A stretch of 64,000 nt of DNA from Sunxiuqinia indica (GCF_009847015.1 NZ_WVEM01000009.1:124001-188000), one strand, 5' to 3'. Positions 17,626 through 26,001 are shown, counted from the first letter of the stretch. Notes: generated from the sequence alone by a model not told the origin. Numbers and translations: made by a program.

Positions 17626-17994
17626 TTAGTTCGTTTTTGCTTTGTTGAATTCGGCTACAACTTCAGGCTGGACCAACGCCCAAATGGAGTAGGCACCAAC
17701 TGCTGTTCCCAGTGGGAAATTAAACAGCTGCAATACCGATACGATCAATACTAAAATACGCGCCCACTCTTTTCGTTTTAACAATCCAATGCCCCCCAGA
17801 ATACCCGGAAGAGATAAAACGATAAAAAATACGGTGAGCGAATTTGCGATGATGTTCAGAATAAAATTGGCTTCCTGATCTCCGGAAAGATTGCCCGCAA
17901 TATTCAGAACAAAATAAATCAGAGCCGCAATAACAAGTCCGAAAATACTAAACCCAATCTGTATCGCTGCAACAATATTAATATGTTTTTCCAT
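17626..17994 (-). CDS. Small integral membrane protein of unknown function
   Basis: 122 aa with about four hydrophobic segments (residues about 10-32, 47-70, 76-92 and 96-112) and a polar tail. The pattern RKEWARILVLIVSVLQLFNF followed by LGTAVGAYSIWALVQPEV resembles widespread uncharacterised four-helix proteins of Bacteroidota. First gene of the operon with acylphosphatase and the decarboxylase; no role in amine metabolism can be shown. Confidence 0.7.
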   Translation of the reverse strand: MEKHINIVAAIQIGFSIFGLVIAALIYFVLNIAGNLSGDQEANFILNIIANSLTVFFIVLSLPGILGGIGLLKRKEWARILVLIVSVLQLFNFPLGTAVGAYSIWALVQPEVVAEFNKAKTN

Positions 17995-18534
17995 AACTAG
18001 CTTTTTTGTTTAAAATTAAGAAGAATCATAAACTATTTTAGATTATTCCAAATCTTTTTTCCTCGTGTAGCGGATTCCGGTCTGCTAAATAGAGTGAAGA
18101 TTTTATAACGGAATAAAAATATAAAGTCGGGGGATTGAAATCCCCAACACCCCAATTTATTCAGATTCAATCTAAATTACTCTCCGTTCTCCTGCCACTT
18201 AACATTTAAAAACCGCTCCTCCAACTCATGAACTACCCGTTTTTATGTACGAACTCACCCCTGTGATTGACGAACCAATGTCAAGTATTCGACGAGGATT
18301 TCAATGTGTTATTGGAAGAGACCTATATATAACACACTGCCCACAATGCATTAAGTCGCATGATTAGAGCTGCCTGACGCCAAAGAATAGCTCCTGCAGG
18401 TGAGTGGCATGTGTTGATCTGATTAAGGAGTGCGAATGATTTAGTGTAAAGTTTCGAGTCTTTAACGATTTGTAATAGAAGCAAAACCGAAAATATCAAA
18501 TAGGTTCGTGACCTTAAAATGAGAAGGGGCTATC
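17995..18534. other. Long intergenic stretch with one possible small ORF and inverted repeats
   Basis: Between the membrane-protein operon and the queF terminator. It contains the palindrome GGGGATT-GA-AATCCCC (18130-18145), 8-bp arms TGTGTTAT / ATAACACA (18305-18312, 18329-18336), the 8-bp palindrome CCTGCAGG, and an open frame of 40 codons on the plus strand (18245-18367). No promoter box was identified. Confidence 0.4.
18245..18367 (+). CDS. Possible 40-aa microprotein with a CPQC motif
   Basis: ATG-started frame encoding MYELTPVIDEPMSSIRRG and ending ITHCPQCIKSHD. Composition is protein-like (mixed, soluble, one CxxC) but there is no recognisable promoter or ribosome-binding signal and no known family. 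It could be chance; kept only because the host stretch is otherwise empty. Confidence 0.2.
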   Translation: MYELTPVIDEPMSSIRRGFQCVIGRDLYITHCPQCIKSHD

Positions 18535-18558
18535 CATTTTTTCCACCGGACAGCCCCT
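18535..18558 (-). terminator. Terminator of the queuosine operon
   Basis: 11-bp arms AGGGGCTATCC / GGACAGCCCCT with one mismatch, 28 nt beyond the queF stop codon. The following T run is short (ATTTTAA). Confidence 0.65.
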
Positions 18559-18585
18559 CTAATTTCAACTCAATCAAGCGCACAA

Positions 18586-19056
18586 TTATCTATTATCAAT
18601 TTTTTCGGGGTTTAAATCATGATTTTGCATGCGATACCAAGCCAGTTCTTCATACTTGCTTCCCGGCTTTCCATAGTTTGCATACGGATCGATACTGATT
18701 CCGCCACGTGGCAGGAACTTGCCCCATACTTCAATGTATTTTGGATCCATCAGTTTGATTAAATCTTTCATGATGATGTTGATGCAATCCTCGTGAAAAT
18801 CGCCGTGATTACGAAAACTAAACAAGTACAATTTTAGAGACTTACTTTCCACCATTTTCTGGCCGGGCAGGTAACTGATGTAAATTGTTGCAAAATCGGG
18901 CTGCCCGGTTATGGGGCATAAGCTGGTAAATTCGGGGGCATTAAACTTCACCCAGTAGTCATTCTCCGGGTGCTTATTATCAAATGCCTCCAACAATTCC
19001 GGATTATAATTAAACCCGTAATTGGTATTACTCCCAAGGTGTTTTAAGTCATCCAT
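18586..19056 (-). CDS. queF: NADPH-dependent 7-cyano-7-deazaguanine reductase
   Basis: Reduces preQ0 to preQ1 in queuosine synthesis; 156 aa, the unimodular (type I) QueF size. The start is set at the ATG at 19056 ([15 protein letters not shown]); a longer frame upstream runs into queC and is not family-like. The nucleophilic Cys lies in [13 protein letters not shown], the QueF signature [20 protein letters not shown] gives the NADPH and substrate contacts, and the end carries [16 protein letters not shown]. Third gene of the operon, 28 nt after queC. Confidence 0.96.
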   Translation of the reverse strand: MDDLKHLGSNTNYGFNYNPELLEAFDNKHPENDYWVKFNAPEFTSLCPITGQPDFATIYISYLPGQKMVESKSLKLYLFSFRNHGDFHEDCINIIMKDLIKLMDPKYIEVWGKFLPRGGISIDPYANYGKPGSKYEELAWYRMQNHDLNPEKIDNR

Positions 19057-19084
19057 TGTTTTAAATTTCAACCGCCAAATACAA

Positions 19085-19741
19085 TCATTTATTACTACGT
19101 TTAGCCAAATAAGCATACAAACCATTTTTACGCAACTTACAAGCCGGGCAATGACCGCAGCCATCACCAATCATTCCATTATAGCAGGTCAGTGTTTCAT
19201 TTCTAACCATATCAAAAACCCCCAACTCATCTGATAGTTGCCAAACTTGCTCCTTGTTTTTCCACATCAAAGGGGTATGAATTTCGTACTTGTATGCCAT
19301 TGACAAGTTCAGTGTCTGATTCAGTGAGCGAATAAATTCATCTCTACAGTCAGGATATCCGCTGTAATCAGCCTGCCCCACTCCGGTTACCAGGTTCTGA
19401 ATTCCCTTCGACTTGGCAAACACAGCAGCGTATGTCAGGAAAAGCATATTACGGCCTTCAACCAAGGTGTTTGGCGGACGATCGGCCGGTTTGTCCTGTT
19501 CCACCTCCACATCAGGATTTGTTAGCGCATTATTGGTAATACTGCCCAACAAGTCCAACTTGAAAACATGGAAAGGCACAGCTGCTTTATGAGCTATTAT
19601 TGAAGCAACATCCAACTCCAAGCGATGTTTCTGTCCATAATCGAATGAAATAGCCTCAACATCATCAAATTTTTGTTTGGCCCAGTGCAAACAAGTTGTC
19701 GAATCCTGCCCACCCGAAAAAACAACCAATGCTTTACTCAT
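19085..19741 (-). CDS. queC: 7-cyano-7-deazaguanine synthase
   Basis: ATP-dependent conversion of 7-carboxy-7-deazaguanine to preQ0; 218 aa. The PP-loop is [16 protein letters not shown] at the N-terminus, [15 protein letters not shown] is the family substrate block, and the zinc site is formed by Cys residues in LTCYNG and [11 protein letters not shown]. Its ATG overlaps the stop of the transporter gene by 1 nt (TAATG), indicating translational coupling. queD and queE are not in this window. Confidence 0.97.
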   Translation of the reverse strand: MSKALVVFSGGQDSTTCLHWAKQKFDDVEAISFDYGQKHRLELDVASIIAHKAAVPFHVFKLDLLGSITNNALTNPDVEVEQDKPADRPPNTLVEGRNMLFLTYAAVFAKSKGIQNLVTGVGQADYSGYPDCRDEFIRSLNQTLNLSMAYKYEIHTPLMWKNKEQVWQLSDELGVFDMVRNETLTCYNGMIGDGCGHCPACKLRKNGLYAYLAKRSNK

Positions 19742-20421
19742 TACACTTGTTTTAGTCGAAATGGATTGTATGAAACATTCTCATCAAAGGTGTCAATTCC
19801 TTCAATTGATTTTACTTTCGTAACAACCACATAGGTTAGCGGAAGTACAAGTATTTCGTACACTGTTTTTAATAGAGCCTGCGTCACAATCATGCCGAGA
19901 ATAACTGGCAGAGGAAAAATACCGACAAAGGCGATGCATATAAAGATGAGAGAATCAGCACCTTCACCGGCCAAGGTTGACACGATGGCTCGGAGCGAGA
20001 AATTTTTCCCTTTCGTCATTAACTTAAATCGACTCATCACATAGGCATTCAGGAACGAGCCCACCATATAAGCCATCAAACTGGCAAACACTATTCGAGT
20101 AGAACTCCCTAAAATAGTTTGAAAAGCCTCCTGCGACTGGTAAAATGGAGCTGCCGGAAGCTGAATAGCCAGCATGAAAAACAAGGCAGCTAACAAATTG
20201 ACTCCAAATCCGGCCCAAATAATTAGCCGGGCTTTAGCGTATCCCCAAACTTCAGCAATCACATCATTGATAATATAAGCCAAAGGAAAAATCAGCACGC
20301 CCGCCGGAGCTGACCATGGGCCAATCATAATAATTTTTGATGCAAGAATGTTGGAAATTAACAGGCAGGATGCAAAAAGCACGCCTGCCAACAGGAATAA
20401 AACAGAAACTTTATTTCTCAT
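19741..20421 (-). CDS. yhhQ: Queuosine precursor transporter (YhhQ/QPT, DUF165 family)
   Basis: Six-helix inner-membrane protein of 226 aa that imports preQ0/preQ1. Family blocks seen are [37 protein letters not shown] and the Arg-rich loop [20 protein letters not shown]. It heads the operon with queC and queF and its start codon lies 3 nt after a structure that reads as a preQ1-I riboswitch, consistent with feedback by the transported or made product. Confidence 0.93.
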   Translation of the reverse strand: MRNKVSVLFLLAGVLFASCLLISNILASKIIMIGPWSAPAGVLIFPLAYIINDVIAEVWGYAKARLIIWAGFGVNLLAALFFMLAIQLPAAPFYQSQEAFQTILGSSTRIVFASLMAYMVGSFLNAYVMSRFKLMTKGKNFSLRAIVSTLAGEGADSLIFICIAFVGIFPLPVILGMIVTQALLKTVYEILVLPLTYVVVTKVKSIEGIDTFDENVSYNPFRLKQV

Positions 20422-20424
20422 GAT

Positions 20425-20457
20425 CTCTTGTTTTTTACGTGGTTATCAAGAACACGT
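20425..20457 (-). promoter_or_regulatory. PreQ1-I riboswitch upstream of the queuosine operon
   Basis: Minus-strand RNA reads P1 5' arm ACGUG (20457-20453 complement), loop UUCUUG, AUAAC, P1 3' arm CACGU, then the A-rich tail AAAAAACAAGAG. The CUUG of the loop can pair with CAAG of the tail, giving the H-type pseudoknot of the B. subtilis class I aptamer, whose order P1-UUCUAG-P1'-AAAAAACUA it follows closely. The tail reaches to within 3 nt of the AUG, so ligand binding would hide the ribosome-entry site. Built by eye, not by a covariance search. Confidence 0.8.
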
Positions 20458-20472
20458 CGTTAATAATGGCCA

Positions 20473-20480
20473 CAAATATA
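20473..20480 (-). promoter_or_regulatory. -7 box of the queuosine operon
   Basis: CAAATATA on the plus strand is TATATTTG on the minus strand. Transcription would start about 8-10 nt before the riboswitch P1 stem. No -33 box at the standard spacing. Confidence 0.5.
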
Positions 20481-20585
20481 ATTGATTTTTCACAAACACC
20501 ACTCCCTTAACCTGATAGAATTGAGCCAGTCCAAAATCACCGACAAATTCTATCCGTAAATCGAACCAAATGACCTTCTTTTTTG

Positions 20586-20627
20586 TAGTTTTGTTATTGA
20601 TGTTACTATTTTATTAAAAGGTGTTAC
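20586..20627 (+). promoter_or_regulatory. nikR -7 box and paired TGTTAC repeats
   Basis: TAGTTTTG at 20586-20593 fits TAnnTTTG. TGTTAC occurs at 20601-20606 and again at 20622-20627, a start-to-start distance of 21 nt (two helical turns), across the transcription start and directly before the nikR ATG: a candidate autoregulatory site. Confidence 0.45.
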
Positions 20628-20628
20628 C

Positions 20629-21030
20629 ATGACAGTATCTCGCTTCGGCGTTTCACTAGAAAAAGATCTTCTTGATGCATTAGACCAATATGCCAGGGAA
20701 AATCAGTTTGCCAACCGATCGCAAGCAATCCGCCAATTAATTAGCCGGAACATTGTAGAAAAGAAGTGGCAGTGCAACAACTATGTGGCGGGCTCTGTAA
20801 CCCTGGTATACGACCCAAACCGCCGGGAAATACTGATTCAACTGGCTGACGTACTTGAAAACTATCACCAGGAAATTCTTTCAACCCAACGATTGATCCT
20901 GGATAAATCGAAACACATGGAAATTGTTGCGATAAAAGGCGTGGCCAGCCGACTAACCGAACTGGCCGATAAACTGATCACGATTAAAGGCATGCAACAT
21001 GGTAAATTGACCATGAGCCGGGCAGATTAA
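20629..21030 (+). CDS. nikR: NikR-like ribbon-helix-helix regulator with altered metal site
   Basis: 133 aa, the same length as E. coli NikR. Residues 1-45 are the ribbon-helix-helix (RFGVSLEKDLLDALDQYA, then FANRSQAIRQLI); the rest is the ACT-like metal domain ending MQHGKL. Aligned by eye to E. coli NikR, the four square-planar Ni ligands (H76, H87, H89, C95) correspond to E77, R88, I90 and H96, so the classical high-affinity site is not conserved. It precedes larE by 53 nt and heads a nickel-cofactor gene set, so a nickel-related role is still likely, with a different ligand set or effector. Confidence 0.85.
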   Translation: MTVSRFGVSLEKDLLDALDQYARENQFANRSQAIRQLISRNIVEKKWQCNNYVAGSVTLVYDPNRREILIQLADVLENYHQEILSTQRLILDKSKHMEIVAIKGVASRLTELADKLITIKGMQHGKLTMSRAD

Positions 21031-21083
21031 AACATGTCATCATTCAAAACGAAAGTGCTACTTTATTTCGAAATACAACAAAT

Positions 21084-21920
21084 ATGAAAATATTAGAACC
21101 ACATCTTCAACATAAACTAGACCAGCTACAGGCATGGTACTCGAAGCGAAAAGGCTCCATTGTCGCTTTTTCAGGAGGAATTGACTCGACCTTGGTACTT
21201 TTTCTGGCTCGTAAATTCCAGGGGAAAGAAAACACTATTGGGGTGATCTCCAACTCGGAGAGTTTAAAAGCAAAAGATTTTCAGCTGGCTCAAACGTTTT
21301 GTGAAGATTTCGACATTCAGCTTGAAGTTATTAAAACAGAAGAACTGGCAGATTTACGCTATAATAAGAACCCTGAAAATCGCTGTTTTTTTTGCAAAGA
21401 ACATTTGTTTCACGACTTGCAACAGGTGAAAGAAAAACATCCTGATTTTGATGTTTTAAATGGCACCAACAATGATGATTTGGGCGATTACAGACCGGGG
21501 TTACAAGCCGCAGCCAATTATCAGGTTTTGTCGCCCATGGTCGATTGCCAACTGAACAAAGACGAACTCCGGCAAATTGCTAAACACTTTGAGTTGCCCA
21601 ACTGGGACAAACCGGCAAGCCCTTGTTTAAGCTCGCGCATTCCATACAATCATCACATCACCAAAGAAAAGCTACAACAAGTTGAAGCGGCCGAAAATTT
21701 ATTGAACGAACTGGGCTTTAGCGATGTGCGTGTACGGCATTATGAATCATACGCAAAAGTAGAAGCTCAAAAGGCGGAGTTAGAGAAGTTATTGGCAATT
21801 GAAAACGAGGTAGTTGAAAAAATAAAAACCCTTGGTTTTAAGGATGTAGAAATTGACCGCGAAGGATTGGTTTCCGGCAAGCTAAATCGGGCTCTACAAG
21901 GAATTCATAAATCAAAATAA
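21084..21920 (+). CDS. larE: ATP-dependent sacrificial sulfur transferase LarE
   Basis: 278-aa PP-loop enzyme that donates sulfur from its own cysteine to the nicotinate-derived P2CMN precursor of the nickel-pincer (NPN) cofactor. The ATP-binding motif is VAFSGGIDSTLVLF (27-40), followed by the CxxC segment NRCFFCKEH (C101, C104) and the sacrificial Cys in DKPASPCLSSRIPY (C181, matching C176 of the L. plantarum enzyme). Second gene of the nikR-larE-larC-larB-permease series, 6 nt before larC. Confidence 0.95.
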   Translation: MKILEPHLQHKLDQLQAWYSKRKGSIVAFSGGIDSTLVLFLARKFQGKENTIGVISNSESLKAKDFQLAQTFCEDFDIQLEVIKTEELADLRYNKNPENRCFFCKEHLFHDLQQVKEKHPDFDVLNGTNNDDLGDYRPGLQAAANYQVLSPMVDCQLNKDELRQIAKHFELPNWDKPASPCLSSRIPYNHHITKEKLQQVEAAENLLNELGFSDVRVRHYESYAKVEAQKAELEKLLAIENEVVEKIKTLGFKDVEIDREGLVSGKLNRALQGIHKSK

Positions 21921-21926
21921 GAAACA

Positions 21927-23102
21927 ATGAAAATTCTATACTACGACTGTTTTGCAGGGATCAGCGGCGACATGAATCTGGGTGCGTTAATTGACCTGGG
22001 AGTGGATGCCGATTACCTAAAAACAGAATTGGAAAAACTGAATATCGATGGCTTTCACCTCGAAATTAAAACCGACCAGAGACGAGGAATAACCGGAACC
22101 AAAGCCGATGTGATTATTGAAAATCAGGAAAACGAAAAACATCGTCACCTGCGTCATGTCGAAGAAATTGTCAACAACAGCTCGCTGTCAGAATCAGTCA
22201 AAACGAACGCACTCAAAATTTTCGACCTGGTAGCTGTTGCCGAAGCCAAAGTGCACAATATATCGAAAGAAAAAGTTCACTTTCACGAAGTAGGCGCACT
22301 CGATTCAATTGCCGACATTGTTGGTGCAGCCATCTGCTTGGAGTACCTGAAAGTTGACAAAGTCATGGCATCGCCCATTCAACTAGGTGGTGGAACCGTA
22401 AAATGCGCCCACGGGATTATGCCTGTTCCGGCACCGGCAACTGCCGAGATTGTAAAAGGGATTCCGGTGAAAACAGGATTGGTAAACCACGAAGCAACCA
22501 CGCCTACCGGAGCGGCAATTCTGGTAGCAACGGTCGATGAGTTCACCGGGCAAATCAGCTTGCCAATTACTAAAACAGCTTACGGAATTGGAAACCGCGA
22601 CAGTGAAGTTCCGAACGTACTGCGTGTTTACCTGCTCGAAGATGCTACTTCAGTAACAGATGTGACCAATGAAGAAGCCATTGTTCTGGAAAGTAACATT
22701 GACGACATGAACCCGGAGCACTATGACTTTCTACTGGAGCAACTATTCGAAGCTGGAGCAAGTGATGCCTGGCTGGTACCGATGATCATGAAAAAGTCGC
22801 GGCCTGCCGTGCAGCTTTCAGTTCTTTGCAAAGAGGAATTGAGAGAAAAATTGAAAGGATTGATTTTCACATTCAGCACTTCAATTGGCATACGCGAATA
22901 CCGGGTAACAAAAAATATGCTTCGTCGCGAAGAATCGACAATAGAAACCAGCTATGGAGCTGTTCGAATAAAGCAAAGCTTTTACAATGGCAAACTGGTT
23001 CGCACCAAACCCGAGTTTGACGATTGCAAAAAGCTGGCGATTCAACACCAGCTTAGCATTTCAGAAATAGAAAAAGAAGTTAACAAGCAAGTAGAATCAT
23101 GA
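21927..23102 (+). CDS. larC: Nickel insertion protein LarC (single unbroken frame)
   Basis: CTP-dependent cyclometallase that inserts nickel into the pincer dithio acid; 391 aa. Family segments seen are YYDCFAGISGDMNLGALIDL at the N-terminus, KVHFHEVGALDSIADIVGAA, VPAPATAEIVKGIP and NHEATTPTGAAIL. In lactobacilli larC needs a programmed frameshift between larC1 and larC2; here the whole protein is one in-frame ORF. Its stop overlaps the larB start by 4 nt (ATGA). Confidence 0.95.
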   Translation: MKILYYDCFAGISGDMNLGALIDLGVDADYLKTELEKLNIDGFHLEIKTDQRRGITGTKADVIIENQENEKHRHLRHVEEIVNNSSLSESVKTNALKIFDLVAVAEAKVHNISKEKVHFHEVGALDSIADIVGAAICLEYLKVDKVMASPIQLGGGTVKCAHGIMPVPAPATAEIVKGIPVKTGLVNHEATTPTGAAILVATVDEFTGQISLPITKTAYGIGNRDSEVPNVLRVYLLEDATSVTDVTNEEAIVLESNIDDMNPEHYDFLLEQLFEAGASDAWLVPMIMKKSRPAVQLSVLCKEELREKLKGLIFTFSTSIGIREYRVTKNMLRREESTIETSYGAVRIKQSFYNGKLVRTKPEFDDCKKLAIQHQLSISEIEKEVNKQVES

Positions 23103-23839
23103 GTCCAAAGGAACTGCTGGAAAAATATAAGAATGGCGAAATAAGCCTGACTGACGCCTTGGAACAATTTCCGGATCGCGGAATTGAAGAAATGGGATTT
23201 GCCACTATCGATACCGACCGTTTAACAAGAACCGGCCTACCCGAAGTGATTTACGCCAGCGGTAAAACCGTGGAACAGGTCAGCCAAATTGCAGAGCGAA
23301 TGCTCCAAAAAGGCATCGACGTGTTAGCCACCCGCGCGACTTCGGAGATGTTTGCAGCCGTAAAAAAACTGATTCCCGAAGCGCAGTATAATGAGATGGC
23401 AAAAACCATCACTTATAAAAAAACAGAAGAACAACTTACCGATGGCTACATCGTCGTGGTTGCGGCCGGAACATCAGACATGCCGGTTGCCGAAGAAGCC
23501 GTGGAGACGGCCCAATTTCTGGGAAATCGGGTTGAGAAAGTTTACGATGTTGGCGTGGCCGGAATTCACCGGTTTTTTAACCGACTGGAGGTCATTCGAA
23601 ATGCCCGGGTAATTATTGTGGTTGCCGGCATGGAAGGTGCATTGGCAAGCGTTGTTGGCGGATTGGTTAACAAACCGGTTATTGGTGTCCCTACAAGCAT
23701 TGGTTACGGAGCTAATTTCCAGGGACTATCCGCCTTGCTATCCATGCTCAACAGTTGCGCCAGCGGTGTAAGTGTCGTGAATATTGATAATGGCTACGGA
23801 GCAGCCTGCCAGGCCTCACTCATTAACAAACTAAGCTAA
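23099..23839 (+). CDS. larB: Pyridinium-3,5-biscarboxylic acid mononucleotide synthase LarB
   Basis: First committed enzyme of NPN cofactor synthesis, carboxylating and hydrolysing nicotinic acid adenine dinucleotide; 246 aa. The C-terminal half is the AIR-carboxylase (PurE)-like domain: VVVAAGTSDMPVAEEAVETA, KVYDVGVAGIHRFF, VVAGMEGALASVVGGLVNKP and VPTSIGYGANFQGL. Translationally coupled to larC and followed after 5 nt by the permease gene. Confidence 0.96.
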   Translation: MSPKELLEKYKNGEISLTDALEQFPDRGIEEMGFATIDTDRLTRTGLPEVIYASGKTVEQVSQIAERMLQKGIDVLATRATSEMFAAVKKLIPEAQYNEMAKTITYKKTEEQLTDGYIVVVAAGTSDMPVAEEAVETAQFLGNRVEKVYDVGVAGIHRFFNRLEVIRNARVIIVVAGMEGALASVVGGLVNKPVIGVPTSIGYGANFQGLSALLSMLNSCASGVSVVNIDNGYGAACQASLINKLS

Positions 23840-23844
23840 AAGCA

Positions 23845-24543
23845 ATGCAAGAACTATATCTACTATCCATATCTGCAGCGTCACTCGGTTTTATTCATAC
23901 CATTTTAGGTCCTGATCATTACCTGCCATTCATTGTGCTGAGCAAAGCCCGGCAATGGTCGAGCCAAAAAACCATGTGGATCACTTTTATCTCCGGGATT
24001 GGACATGTTGGCAGTTCTGTTTTGATTGGATTTATTGGCATTGCCCTCGGTATTAGCCTCAACAAACTGAAGTCGTTCGAAAGCTTAAGAGGCGAAATGG
24101 TAGGTTGGTTGTTAATTGCCTTTGGTGTTGGCTATAGCATTTACGGAATCTACAAATACATAAAAAGTCTGCACCACGTTCATCTTCCGTCATTTCTTCT
24201 TCCTAAACGAATTCGAGACCTTCAACACCTGCCAACTGAAGAGCAAACCGAAGACAATGTAAAATTAACACCATGGATCCTGTTTCTTATTTTTGTATTT
24301 GGTCCGTGCGAAGTACTTATTCCAATGTTGATTTTTCCGGCCTACGAACATAGCACAATTGGTATGTTAACGGTAGCAATCATTTTTGGCATCGCAACCA
24401 TTGGCACAATGCTTTTGGCGGTTTATCTGGGGCATAAAGGAACTTCGCTCGTGCGTTTCAAAAAACATGAACGGTACCTGCATTTAATCGCCGGACTAAT
24501 TATAACAATTAGTGGCGTTGGCATTGTGTTCATGGGGTGGTAA
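23845..24543 (+). CDS. UreH/NicO-type permease, probable nickel transporter
   Basis: Integral membrane protein of 232 aa with about six helices. Near the N-terminus is GFIHTILGPDHYLPF, a His plus DH arrangement resembling the helix-2 metal motif of NiCoT/UreH transporters; a second FVFGPCEVLIP segment lies in the second half. A His-rich cytoplasmic loop (SLHHVHLP) connects the halves. Placement directly behind larB in a NikR-headed operon supports Ni2+ transport, though the family also includes proteins of other function. Confidence 0.75.
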   Translation: MQELYLLSISAASLGFIHTILGPDHYLPFIVLSKARQWSSQKTMWITFISGIGHVGSSVLIGFIGIALGISLNKLKSFESLRGEMVGWLLIAFGVGYSIYGIYKYIKSLHHVHLPSFLLPKRIRDLQHLPTEEQTEDNVKLTPWILFLIFVFGPCEVLIPMLIFPAYEHSTIGMLTVAIIFGIATIGTMLLAVYLGHKGTSLVRFKKHERYLHLIAGLIITISGVGIVFMGW

Positions 24544-24641
24544 GCAAATAGTTGAAGCAATCTCTTCTCCAACGGATTTAACATTCCGGCTCAATAAAAA
24601 ACGAAGAATTGGACAAAGTCTGCTTTCCAATAAAAAAATAT

Positions 24642-24649
24642 TACTTTTG
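24642..24649 (+). promoter_or_regulatory. -7 box upstream of the DEAD-box helicase
   Basis: TACTTTTG fits TAnnTTTG, 84 nt before the helicase start. Transcription would begin close to the ATG of a 26-codon upstream frame (24656-24736). Confidence 0.4.
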
Positions 24650-24732
24650 TGTTGAATGAAACTGGATAAGCATCTTTCTCAAAAGGTAAGCTTTACTTCT
24701 CTGGTAGTTAGAAATACATTCCTGTATATTTT

Positions 24733-25962
24733 ATGAAATTTGACGAGTTTGATTTACACGATGACATTTTAGATGCCCTGTATGACATGGGTTTTGATGA
24801 ACCCACGGCCATTCAGGAAAGCACAATTCCAATCATACTGGAAGGGCACGACTTAGTAGCCTGCGCACAAACCGGAACCGGTAAAACGGCTGCCTTTATC
24901 TTACCAATTTTAGATAAAATTGAGGATCTCCCCGAAGGAAAAACAAGAGCCTTGATGATTGCTCCAACACGCGAACTGGCGATCCAAATTGAACAGCAGG
25001 TACAAGGATTTGCCTACTACCTCGGAATAACTTCGATCGCACTGTATGGAGGTGGCGATGGTAGCGAATGGGAAAACCAGCGACAAGCCCTGAATAAAGG
25101 AGTTGACATCATTGTTGCCACTCCGGGAAAACTTATTTCGTTTATTGACAATGGCATTGCCAAGCTCGACAATGTTGAGTTTGTTGTGTTGGATGAAGCT
25201 GACCGGATGCTCGACATCGGTTTTCATGACGACATCATTAAAATATTCAGCAACCTCCCGGAGAAACGTCAAACACTGATGTACAGCGCGACGATGCCTA
25301 ATAAGATTCGTTCATTGGCCTCAAAAATCCTGACCTCTCCCAAAGAATTCAGCACGGCCATTAGTAAGCCTGCCGAAGGTGTTTTGCAGGCAGCCTACTT
25401 GTGCCACGAAAAGCAAAAGACACCCTTGATTGAGCAATTGATCGAGGGGAAAGATGACTGTCCAAGTATCCTTATTTTCAGTTCAACAAAGAGAAAAGTT
25501 GCCGAAATCGCACGTTCGCTAAAGAAAAAAGGGTTTAGTACAGCCGGTATTTCTTCTGACTTGGAACAGAAAGATCGTGAAGATGTGCTGATGCGTTTCA
25601 AAGCGCGGCAGATTCGTATTTTGGTGGCAACCGATGTTATGAGCCGTGGAATCGATATTAAAGACATCAACCTGGTTATCAACTACGATGTACCTGGAGA
25701 TGCCGAAGATTATGTCCACCGTATCGGACGTACGGCAAGAGCCAATACCACGGGAATTGCCCTGACCATGATTAATGAAGATGACATGTATAAATTTCAG
25801 CAAATTGAGTCTTTAATAGAAGCTGAAGTGTACAAAGCTCCTCTCCCCCCTGAGTTGGGCGAAGGACCGGAATGGAAAGTGTCAACACGAGGACAAGGCA
25901 AACGTAAATTCAATAAAAAAGGCCCCGGGAAAGGTAATCCCAGAGCCCATAGAAAAAACTAG
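24733..25962 (+). CDS. DEAD-box ATP-dependent RNA helicase (RhlE-type)
   Basis: RNA helicase of 409 aa. Motifs in order: Q motif (FDEPTAIQESTIP), I (AQTGTGKTAAF), Ia (PTRELAIQ), II (DEAD), III (SAT), IV (ILIFSSTKRK), V (ATDVMSRGIDIKD) and VI (HRIGRTARA). The basic, Gly-rich tail (RGQGKRKFNKKGPGKGNPRA) is an RNA-binding extension. RhlE-type helicases act in ribosome assembly and RNA turnover, often at low temperature. An upstream 26-codon frame ends at the helicase start with an ATGA overlap. Confidence 0.94.
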   Translation: MKFDEFDLHDDILDALYDMGFDEPTAIQESTIPIILEGHDLVACAQTGTGKTAAFILPILDKIEDLPEGKTRALMIAPTRELAIQIEQQVQGFAYYLGITSIALYGGGDGSEWENQRQALNKGVDIIVATPGKLISFIDNGIAKLDNVEFVVLDEADRMLDIGFHDDIIKIFSNLPEKRQTLMYSATMPNKIRSLASKILTSPKEFSTAISKPAEGVLQAAYLCHEKQKTPLIEQLIEGKDDCPSILIFSSTKRKVAEIARSLKKKGFSTAGISSDLEQKDREDVLMRFKARQIRILVATDVMSRGIDIKDINLVINYDVPGDAEDYVHRIGRTARANTTGIALTMINEDDMYKFQQIESLIEAEVYKAPLPPELGEGPEWKVSTRGQGKRKFNKKGPGKGNPRAHRKN

Positions 25963-26001
25963 TCTGCAGTTTCTGAACATCCCTAAAAAAAGGGAGTATT
26001 G

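Noticed and set aside
18130-18145. GGGGATTGAAATCCCC palindrome considered as part of a CRISPR or repeat array
   Set aside because: Only one copy is present and there are no spacers or cas genes.
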